A stretch of 5,167 nt of DNA from Microthrixaceae bacterium (GTDB taxonomy: Bacteria > Actinomycetota > Acidimicrobiia > Acidimicrobiales > Acidimicrobilacustridaceae). This document shows, one piece after another, positions 1-5,167 of this stretch. Position numbers and translations under genes: made by a program. The DNA lies in the NCBI GenBank assembly GCA_023264915.1, contig JAHFUU010000245.1, positions 1 to 5,167 on the forward strand, in the 5' to 3' direction. Numbering within the stretch: the stretch's first letter is position 1; every line of letters begins with the position of its first letter. Below the pieces are notes generated by a model. It was not told the origin of the DNA, ran no database searches, and saw only the letters and a list, made by a program, of their open reading frames with translations.

Positions 1-863
1 CCCTGGACGCTCGAGATGTCAGGGACGAGGCGAAGCAACGGCGGGCCGGACGTGCGAGAAGGTGGGTGGGCATCGGACCCTGGGGGCGCGGGCGCTCCGG
101 GGGCGAGGCGCTCGAGGAGCTCGTCGAACTCGGCGGCGGCCTCGGGTGCGCCAGCACGTGACCCGAGTACGTGGATCGGCAAGGACTGCGCGGCTGCCTC
201 GGGTACCGCAGCTCGCATGTGCACAGGCGGCTTGACCTGGTCGCCGTAGGTGTCAACGAGCTGCTCGTACCAGTACCGCGCGTCACGGGTGCGCCCGAGC
301 CGATTGACCGCGATGCCCGCGAGCCGCAGACCGCCCCCCTTGCGGGAGCTGACACGTGACACGGTCCGGACGATCTGCTGTACACCGTCAGAGGCCCATG
401 CGCCCGGTTCGGTCACCACCAACGCCTCGTCTGCTGCGAACAAGCCGTTGACGGTCAGCAGGCCGAGTGACGGCGGACAGTCGATCAACACCAGGTCGTA
501 GTCGATTCCCTCCATCGCCACCTGAAGGCGATCTTGGGCGCCGATCGGATCGTTGGCGAGCTGCGGTTCACGCTGGGCCAGCAGCGGGGCACTTGGAGCC
601 ACGTCCGGCACGCTGCCTCCCTGCACCTCCCATCCAGAGACCGTGACGACCTTTGCGAGCACACCTGGCTGATCCGACTCGAGGGCATCGTCGATGGTGA
701 GCTCGGGCTCCCACACGCCGAGGCCCGTCGTGGCGTTCGCTTGCGGGTCCAGATCGATCACGAGCACGCGGCGACCGGCGTGGGCCGCGGCGGACGCCAG
801 ACCCAACGCGACGGTGGTCTTGCCCACACCACCTTTTTGGTTGACCAGCGCGATCGCGGACAT
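1..863 (-). CDS. ParA/Soj-family ATPase, C-terminus cut by left window edge
   Basis: P-loop ATPase of the ParA/MinD superfamily. These proteins dimerise on ATP and position DNA or protein cargo on the nucleoid. The 287 visible residues begin MSAIALVNQKGGVGKTT. The deviant Walker A is K10-GGVGK15-T16, with signature Lys10. The Walker A' segment is VLVIDLDPQANAT (33-45, Asp39). Walker B is VLIDCPPSLG (125-134, Asp128). The late segment with ARYWYEQLVDTYGD and a VPEAAAQSLPIH stretch matches the C-terminal part of Soj-like proteins. The fold appears complete by about residue 257, followed by a Pro/Ala/Ser-rich tail that continues past the edge. The ATG at 861-863 is chosen because the Walker A lies 10 residues in, as usual. 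No clear Shine-Dalgarno precedes it. The gene lies 35 bp downstream of the sixA-like stop, so co-transcription is likely. No parB or rsmG is visible, so a chromosome-partition role is unproven; it may be an orphan ParA. The family assignment is firm and the cargo unknown. Confidence 0.93.
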   Translation of the reverse strand, partial: MSAIALVNQKGGVGKTTVALGLASAAAHAGRRVLVIDLDPQANATTGLGVWEPELTIDDALESDQPGVLAKVVTVSGWEVQGGSVPDVAPSAPLLAQREPQLANDPIGAQDRLQVAMEGIDYDLVLIDCPPSLGLLTVNGLFAADEALVVTEPGAWASDGVQQIVRTVSRVSSRKGGGLRLAGIAVNRLGRTRDARYWYEQLVDTYGDQVKPPVHMRAAVPEAAAQSLPIHVLGSRAGAPEAAAEFDELLERLAPGAPAPPGSDAHPPSRTSGPPLLRLVPDISSVQ

Positions 864-898
864 CGGGCAAAAGCTAGTGGAAACCAGTGGCGAGGGCC

Positions 899-1399
899 TC
901 AGCCACCCAGATCAGCAGGGGTCACGAGAGCGTCGAGCGAACCGCTGCCAGCCTTGATGTCCTGCCATCGGGGGACGGAGAGCAAGATCGTTCCCAGTGC
1001 AGCTGTCGGGTAGGGCACATGCGTGCCCGTCAGGACAGAGGTGACCCGCTCCATCCCCGGGTTGTGGCCGACGATCAGCACAGTGGTCGCCTCGTCTGGC
1101 AATCCCCTGATCAGGTCCACCAGCCCGTTGAGCCCCTCCTCGTAGATCGCTCTGGTGTGGTGCACCGGGCAACCGAGGACCTCGACGATGGGCTCGGCAG
1201 TTGCCCGCGCCCGCACCGCTGTCGAGCAGACGACCAGATCCACTGGCCAACCCTTCACATGTTGGGCCACCAGCTTGCGGGCCCGCTTCCCGCGCTTGTT
1301 CAGCGGGCGGTCATGATCCGCCAGGGCTGGCTCGGACCAGTCGGACTTGGCGTGGCGCAGAACGTGGAGCGTCTTGATCCCCACATCGTAAAGGTGCAT
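899..1399 (-). CDS. sixA: SixA-like histidine phosphatase (phosphohistidine phosphatase family)
   Basis: Small histidine-phosphatase-superfamily enzyme of 166 aa, close to the usual SixA size of about 160. Visible catalytic residues are the LRHAKSDW motif with Arg15 and nucleophile His16, the phosphate-binding Arg63 in CSTAVRARATAE, and the second catalytic His112 in VGHNPGMERV. E. coli SixA dephosphorylates phosphohistidine on signalling or phosphotransfer proteins. In actinobacteria the substrate is generally unknown, so the symbol reflects family only. The protein is cytoplasmic, with no signal peptide or membrane helix. The ATG at 1397-1399 gives the N-terminus MHLYDVGIKTLHVLRHAKS. A GTG at 1382-1384 (residue 6) would give an N-terminus nearer the family norm, and neither start has a good ribosome binding site. 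The gene diverges from glgP across 14 bp and is followed after 35 bp by the parA-like gene on the same strand, probably as the first gene of a pair. Confidence 0.9.
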   Translation of the reverse strand: MHLYDVGIKTLHVLRHAKSDWSEPALADHDRPLNKRGKRARKLVAQHVKGWPVDLVVCSTAVRARATAEPIVEVLGCPVHHTRAIYEEGLNGLVDLIRGLPDEATTVLIVGHNPGMERVTSVLTGTHVPYPTAALGTILLSVPRWQDIKAGSGSLDALVTPADLGG

Positions 1400-1402
1400 T
1401 AG
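1374..1402 (+). promoter_or_regulatory. weak candidate promoter for glgP inside the sixA start
   Basis: TTGATC (1374-1379) and CATTAG (1397-1402) are separated by 17 bp and resemble a sigma70-type -35/-10 pair, with 4 of 6 and 3 of 6 consensus matches. Transcription would begin near 1409, almost at the glgP ATG (1414), giving a nearly leaderless mRNA. That would fit the absence of a Shine-Dalgarno. The match is weak and could be chance. The element would overlap the first codons of the divergent sixA gene. Confidence 0.22.
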
Positions 1403-1413
1403 CTTCGCGGGCC

Positions 1414-4056
1414 ATGAAAGCGGTCCACACCTTCACGGTCATCTCGCGTGTGCCCGAACCGCTCGATCCGTTGCGGAAGGTGGCCATGAACCTCGGCTGG
1501 CTCAGCGATCAGAGAGCCGAGGACCTGTTCCGCCGCATGGACCGCGAGAACTGGGAGTACGTGCGTGACCCGACCGGCATGCTCGCGATCGAGTCACAGG
1601 AGCGTCTGGATGCCCTCGCGGACGACCCTTCCTTCGTGGCGCTCGCGTCGTCGACATATGACGAGCTGACCAGGTCCCTCGACACTCCGCGCTGGTTCCA
1701 GCTCCACCACGACCAGGCGGCCAGCCCCCTGGATGGGTCAGGGGATGGGTCAGGGGATGGGTCAGGGGATGGGCCAGGGGTTGGGCCAGCAGTCCTTCAA
1801 TCGATCGCGTACTTCTCCCCAGAGTTCGGGGTGGCCGCAGCGTTGCCCCAGTACTCCGGCGGCCTCGGCGTCCTCGCCGGCGATCACCTCAAGGCCGCGG
1901 ATGACCTCGGTGTCCCACTTGTCGGCGTCGGGCTCTTCTACCACCACGGCTACTTCACTCAAGAGCTCGACGTCCACGGCCGCCAGCGCGAGCTGTTCCC
2001 GCGGCTCGATCCGCGGGCTATGGCAATGCAACCAGTGCCCGACATCCGGATCTGCATCGACATCGCCGGCAACTCCGTGTACGCCCGACTGTGGGAGGCC
2101 CAGGTCGGTCGCATCCCGCTCTGGCTGCTCGACACCGATGTCGACGAGAACGACGATGCTGACCGGCTCATCACGAACCGGCTCTATGGAGGCGGCCTAG
2201 AGGAGCGCATCCAACAGGAGATCCTTCTCGGCATCGGTGGGATCCGTGCCCTCGCCGCCCTCGGCAGGACACCCCAGGTCTTCCACATCAACGAAGGCCA
2301 CGCCGGGTTCCTCGCCCTCGAGCGCATCCGCAACATGATGCTCGACGAGGGCCTCTCGTTCGCCGAAGCCAAAGAGGCCACCAGGCCCGGGGCGATCTTC
2401 ACCACCCACACCCCCGTGCCCGCAGGCATCGATCGCTTCCCGCGGGATCTGATGGAGAAGTACTTCGTTGGCTGGTGCAGAGAGGTGGGAGTGTCCTTCG
2501 ATGAGCTGATGGAGCTGGGTCACGAGCCTGGCACCAACGAGGGTGAGATCTTCAACATGGCGGTCATGAGCTTGCGACTCGCAGGCCAGACCAACGGTGT
2601 CGCCAAGCTGCACGGCAGGATCAGCCGGGAGATGTTCGCGAACGTCTGGCCCGAGCTGTCTGTGGACGAGTTGCCCATCGCATCGGTGACGAACGGCGTT
2701 CACGGCCGCACCTGGGTGTCCCGGGAGATGAGCGACCTGTTCGAACGCTGCGTCGACCCCGATTGGCCCCAGGCCAGCCCCGGGGCATGGAAGGCGATCG
2801 AGGCAGCCTCCGACTCCGAGCTGTGGACGGTCCGGCGTTCCAACCGTGAGCGCCTCGTCAACTTCGCCCGCAGGCGGCTGCGGAAGCAGGGCCTCAACAA
2901 GGGCCTGTCCGAGTCCCAGGTGGCCTGGGCCGAGGAGGCACTCGATCCGGCGTCGCTGACCATCGGCTTCGCGCGCCGTTTCGCCACCTACAAGCGGGCC
3001 AACCTGCTGCTGTCTGACCCCGACCGCCTCCGCTCCATCCTCCTGTCAAGCGATGCACCGGTCCAGATCGTCATGGCCGGGAAGGCTCATCCCGCGGACG
3101 AACCCGGCAAGGCTCTGCTCGCCGAGATCGCCGAAGCCGCCGCGAGCCTCGATCTGCGCAACCGGCTCGTGTTCATCGAGGACTATGACATCTCAGTGGC
3201 TCGAGTCCTTGTTGCCGGGGTCGACGTGTGGCTCAACAACCCGCTGCGTCCGATGGAGGCATGCGGGACGAGCGGGATGAAAGCAGCACTCAACGGCGTC
3301 TTGAACTGCTCGATACTCGATGGCTGGTGGGACGAGTACTACGAACCCGAGACCGGCTGGGCCATCCCTTCCGCGGAGTGGCAAGACGATGTCGAAGCTC
3401 GCAACCAGATCGAAGCCAACAGCATGCTCTCGATCCTCGAGCGACAGGTGATTCCACTGTTCTACCAACGCGACGCGGACGGCTTGCCAATCGAGTGGCT
3501 GCGCCGGGTCAAGCGATCCCTTGCTCACCTCGGGCCGGAGATAGAGGCATCGCGGATGCTCAAGCAGTACGTGCTGAACCACTACGAGCCCGCGGCATTG
3601 CACAGCGCGAGGCTGGCGGCGGACCACTACGAACCAGCCAAGGAGTTCGTCCGCTGGAAGCGAAGGATTCTGCGAGGTTGGTCCGCTGTCGGAGTCATCT
3701 CTACCTCGTTCACCGATCCTGACGGCGAGGGCGGCACCACGAGTCGGGTCACTGCCCAGATCGCGCTCGGAGAGCTCGAACCATCCGATGTCGACGTCCA
3801 ACTGATCTTCGGGCCCGTCGAGCCCGACGACGAGCTGACCGAACCGAGGACCGTCTCGATGATCCCTGACTCCGAGGGCGGCGCGCCGGGATGGCTCAGC
3901 TACACCTTCGACTTGAGCTTCGATCGGTCCGGCAACTTCGGGTACACGGTGCGTGTCGTGCCCTCGCACCCGAACATGACGACCCCTGCCTCACTTGACC
4001 GGGTCGCATGGGCTCCGGTGCCGTCAGGGCCGCCTGAGTACGCCGCGGGTCCCTGA
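1414..4056 (+). CDS. glgP: alpha-glucan (glycogen/maltodextrin) phosphorylase
   Basis: GT35-family enzyme of 880 aa that cleaves alpha-1,4-glucan with phosphate to release glucose-1-phosphate, in cytoplasmic glycogen breakdown. Residues about 10-105 form the DUF3417 domain typical of actinobacterial and Thermus-type phosphorylases. The catalytic part starts near residue 130 (IAYFSPEFG). It includes the glycine-rich QYSGGLGVLAGDH (146-158), HINEGHAGF (291-299), THTPVPAG (331-338, His332), ARRFATYKR (520-528) and EACGTSGMKAALNG, where Lys623 should bind pyridoxal phosphate. Arg522 and Lys527 align with phosphate-site Arg569 and Lys574 of muscle phosphorylase. All key residues look intact. The ATG at 1414 is supported because the family N-terminal pattern (FTVISRVPEPLDPLRKVAMNL) begins at once. 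No Shine-Dalgarno is seen. A Gly/Ser/Asp repeat linker at residues 107-125 is unusual. The gene diverges from sixA and converges with the protease-like gene. Glycogen versus maltodextrin preference cannot be read from the sequence. Confidence 0.96.
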   Translation: MKAVHTFTVISRVPEPLDPLRKVAMNLGWLSDQRAEDLFRRMDRENWEYVRDPTGMLAIESQERLDALADDPSFVALASSTYDELTRSLDTPRWFQLHHDQAASPLDGSGDGSGDGSGDGPGVGPAVLQSIAYFSPEFGVAAALPQYSGGLGVLAGDHLKAADDLGVPLVGVGLFYHHGYFTQELDVHGRQRELFPRLDPRAMAMQPVPDIRICIDIAGNSVYARLWEAQVGRIPLWLLDTDVDENDDADRLITNRLYGGGLEERIQQEILLGIGGIRALAALGRTPQVFHINEGHAGFLALERIRNMMLDEGLSFAEAKEATRPGAIFTTHTPVPAGIDRFPRDLMEKYFVGWCREVGVSFDELMELGHEPGTNEGEIFNMAVMSLRLAGQTNGVAKLHGRISREMFANVWPELSVDELPIASVTNGVHGRTWVSREMSDLFERCVDPDWPQASPGAWKAIEAASDSELWTVRRSNRERLVNFARRRLRKQGLNKGLSESQVAWAEEALDPASLTIGFARRFATYKRANLLLSDPDRLRSILLSSDAPVQIVMAGKAHPADEPGKALLAEIAEAAASLDLRNRLVFIEDYDISVARVLVAGVDVWLNNPLRPMEACGTSGMKAALNGVLNCSILDGWWDEYYEPETGWAIPSAEWQDDVEARNQIEANSMLSILERQVIPLFYQRDADGLPIEWLRRVKRSLAHLGPEIEASRMLKQYVLNHYEPAALHSARLAADHYEPAKEFVRWKRRILRGWSAVGVISTSFTDPDGEGGTTSRVTAQIALGELEPSDVDVQLIFGPVEPDDELTEPRTVSMIPDSEGGAPGWLSYTFDLSFDRSGNFGYTVRVVPSHPNMTTPASLDRVAWAPVPSGPPEYAAGP
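1731..1790. repeat. 12-bp tandem repeat, five units, in frame inside glgP
   Basis: The unit GGATGGGTCAGG occurs exactly at 1731-1742, 1743-1754 and 1755-1766. It occurs with one change (GGATGGGCCAGG) at 1767-1778, and in a more diverged form (GGTTGGGCCAGC) at 1779-1790. In the glgP frame it gives D-G-S-G repeats, then G-P-G-V-G-P, forming a flexible acidic linker at residues 107-125 between DUF3417 and the catalytic domain. The unit length is a multiple of three, so gain or loss of copies would keep the reading frame. Confidence 0.97.
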
Positions 4057-4079
4057 GCGGGATCGTCGGTTCCTCATTG

Positions 4080-4101
4080 TCGGCCCTTCTTCCTGGGCCG
4101 A
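4080..4101. terminator. possible bidirectional hairpin terminator between convergent genes
   Basis: TCGGCCC (4080-4086) and GGGCCGA (4095-4101) form a perfect 7-bp inverted repeat with an 8-nt loop. It lies in the 60-bp gap between the glgP stop (4056) and the stop of the protease-like gene (4117). GCGGG (4057-4061) and CCCGC (4109-4113) could pair as an outer stem. Neither strand has a T-run after the stem, so it is not a classical intrinsic terminator. Position and symmetry suggest it serves both genes, but termination is inferred. Confidence 0.5.
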
Positions 4102-4116
4102 GCGAAGACCCGCCGG

Positions 4117-5167
4117 TCAGTCGTTCGGCTTGGGTGAGCCTGCTGGAGGGGCCCCGGGCTGAGCCTTGGCATCTGCCGGGGGCTGGACGTCCTTGCTCTT
4201 CTTCTTCTTGGTGCCGCCCCCGCACTCCATGACCCTCTTGCACACGGTGTTGATCTGGATCGAGAAGTGGACCTCGGCCGGGTCGAAGTTGCTCGGCCAG
4301 TAGTTGACCGACGCCACACCCATGACCTTGCCGTCAGCGGTGACTATGGGGCCCCCCCGGAAGTGATTGCCGATGCTGGCGTTGTGCTGGAAACCGTCAG
4401 CGCTGGTGTCGAGCACCATGCCGGGGCTCAGAGAGGCGCCGTTGCCCCCCAAGCCACTCACCGCATACATCCGCGTGCCCAACGCCTTGGCCTGCACGTC
4501 GTCGGGGGCCCAGTCCAGAACCGGGATGCCCCCCCTCTTCACGAGCAGGAGGGCGAGATCGTTGCGCTCGTCAGTCGCCCAGAGCTCGGCCTTGACCTCC
4601 TCGGTACCGTCCTTGGTGACCTTTGAGACCGTTATCTCGGGGCCTGGGTTCAGAGCTGCTGCCTTCACCACGCCATATGAGGTTGCCATCAGAGCCTCGT
4701 TCTGGTCAGAGACAAGTGCAAAGGCTGATCCCGCGCTCGGCTTGCCGGCGTCGTCGAATGTCGACACGAACCACACAGAAGGGGCGAAGGTCTGCGCGAG
4801 CTGGACGGTCTTGGCGTCGGCCAGCACGCCGCTCAGGGGCGCCAGCGCGTCGTTGACCTGGGTCAGGGCCTGGTTTCGCTGAGCGTCGATCGCAGCCGCC
4901 GCTCCCTGCTCACGCTGCTCGAAGTCCTTGGTGTCATCGCGGAGCTGGGTGACCTGTGCGTTGAAGTGCGCCCACCAGAACGCGCCGCTGGCGCCGAAGG
5001 CCATTCCGACCATCGCGAAGATCAACATCCACAGCAGCACCGACCGCGTGAATATCGGGAACCGGACAGACTTCCGGGCGGCGTAGCGTCGCGCCCGCTC
5101 GACCTGGTGCCACTCCTTGCGCTTCTGGCTCCGCTTCTTCTTCGGTGGGCCGGCCTGTGCACCGCCA
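4117..5167 (-). CDS. membrane-anchored trypsin/HtrA-fold protein, predicted inactive; N-terminus cut by right edge
   Basis: 349 residues are visible and the frame stays open to the right edge. The first 42 (through 5041) are very basic (PPKKKRSQKRK, then RRYAARKSVRF). One hydrophobic helix follows (43-66, LLWMLIFAMVGMAFGASGAF), then a polar, probably coiled-coil stretch (about 69-125), then a trypsin-like domain (about 126-315), and a Lys- then Pro/Ala-rich tail. The positive-inside rule places the domain outside the cell. A GTG at 5040 gives a 307-aa reading, but it lies at the edge of the helix with no Shine-Dalgarno and would discard the basic anchor, so I take the start as beyond the window. 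Numbering from that GTG, TSYGVV (120-125) stands where active proteases have TNxHVV, so His is Gly123. Asp161 (NDLALLLV) is kept. HFRGGPIV has Arg228 in place of the nucleophile Ser. It is therefore likely a pseudoprotease acting in binding or sensing. Its partner is unknown. Confidence 0.88.
   Translation of the reverse strand, partial: GGAQAGPPKKKRSQKRKEWHQVERARRYAARKSVRFPIFTRSVLLWMLIFAMVGMAFGASGAFWWAHFNAQVTQLRDDTKDFEQREQGAAAAIDAQRNQALTQVNDALAPLSGVLADAKTVQLAQTFAPSVWFVSTFDDAGKPSAGSAFALVSDQNEALMATSYGVVKAAALNPGPEITVSKVTKDGTEEVKAELWATDERNDLALLLVKRGGIPVLDWAPDDVQAKALGTRMYAVSGLGGNGASLSPGMVLDTSADGFQHNASIGNHFRGGPIVTADGKVMGVASVNYWPSNFDPAEVHFSIQINTVCKRVMECGGGTKKKKSKDVQPPADAKAQPGAPPAGSPKPND

Noticed and set aside
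345..362. CACGTG-centred sequence resembling parS (also a second CACGTG near 153)
   Set aside because: Only the central CACGTG and part of the flanks match the parS consensus TGTTTCACGTGAAACA. Both sites lie within conserved parA coding sequence, so chance is the simpler explanation.
534..1013. 159-codon plus-strand open frame over the parA-like gene
   Set aside because: It is antisense to the ParA Walker motifs and crosses into the sixA 3' end; no domain or ribosome binding site is seen.
887..1402. 171-codon plus-strand open frame over sixA
   Set aside because: It mirrors the sixA gene, whose catalytic motifs are clear on the other strand. Its own translation is Arg/His/Gln-rich without a recognisable domain.
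3193..3969. 258-codon open frame antisense to glgP
   Set aside because: It lies fully inside the well-supported glgP catalytic region, its translation shows no family pattern, and long antisense frames are expected in GC-rich coding DNA.
4340..4360. Possible frameshift at the G7 run making the false Arg in the active-site motif
   Set aside because: The frame reads family-like sequence both before (GNHF) and after (GGPIVTADGKVMG) the run, so one indel cannot explain the Ser to Arg change.
4117..5040. Active HtrA/DegP-type protease
   Set aside because: Neither the catalytic His nor the Ser is present at the aligned positions, and no PDZ domain follows.

Overview
The window is GC-rich bacterial chromosome, dense with genes and with strongly G/C-ending codons. 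The alpha-glucan phosphorylase is of the actinobacterial/Thermus type with an N-terminal DUF3417 domain, and neither divergent start has a clear Shine-Dalgarno. Together these suggest an actinomycete, possibly Acidimicrobiia-like. The lineage is inferred from protein style only and not proven.

Layout, left to right: (1) On the minus strand, a ParA/Soj-type ATPase gene starts at 863 and runs off the left edge with no stop in the window. (2) Upstream of it on the same strand, 35 bp away, lies a SixA-like histidine phosphatase (899-1399), so the two probably form a sixA-parA operon. (3) Diverging from sixA after only 14 bp is the long glgP-type gene (1414-4056, plus strand). It has a 12-bp in-frame tandem repeat that encodes a Gly/Ser/Asp linker between its N-terminal and catalytic domains. 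(4) A 60-bp convergent gap holds a perfect 7-bp inverted repeat, a possible shared terminator without a T-run. (5) On the minus strand, a membrane-anchored trypsin/HtrA-fold protein (4117 to the right edge) appears to have lost its catalytic His and Ser. Its reading frame stays open to the right edge, so its true start lies outside.

GlgP releases glucose-1-phosphate from storage glucan. SixA removes phosphate from phosphohistidine or small molecules. The ParA-like ATPase has no ParB partner or clear parS site in view, so its cargo is unknown. Nothing in the sequence links these functions directly; the divergent arrangement of sixA and glgP is the only contextual tie. I see no tRNA, rRNA, CRISPR array, insertion sequence or phage element, and no gene-free stretch longer than 60 bp. 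I do not see a clearly new system. The most unusual item is the predicted pseudoprotease.
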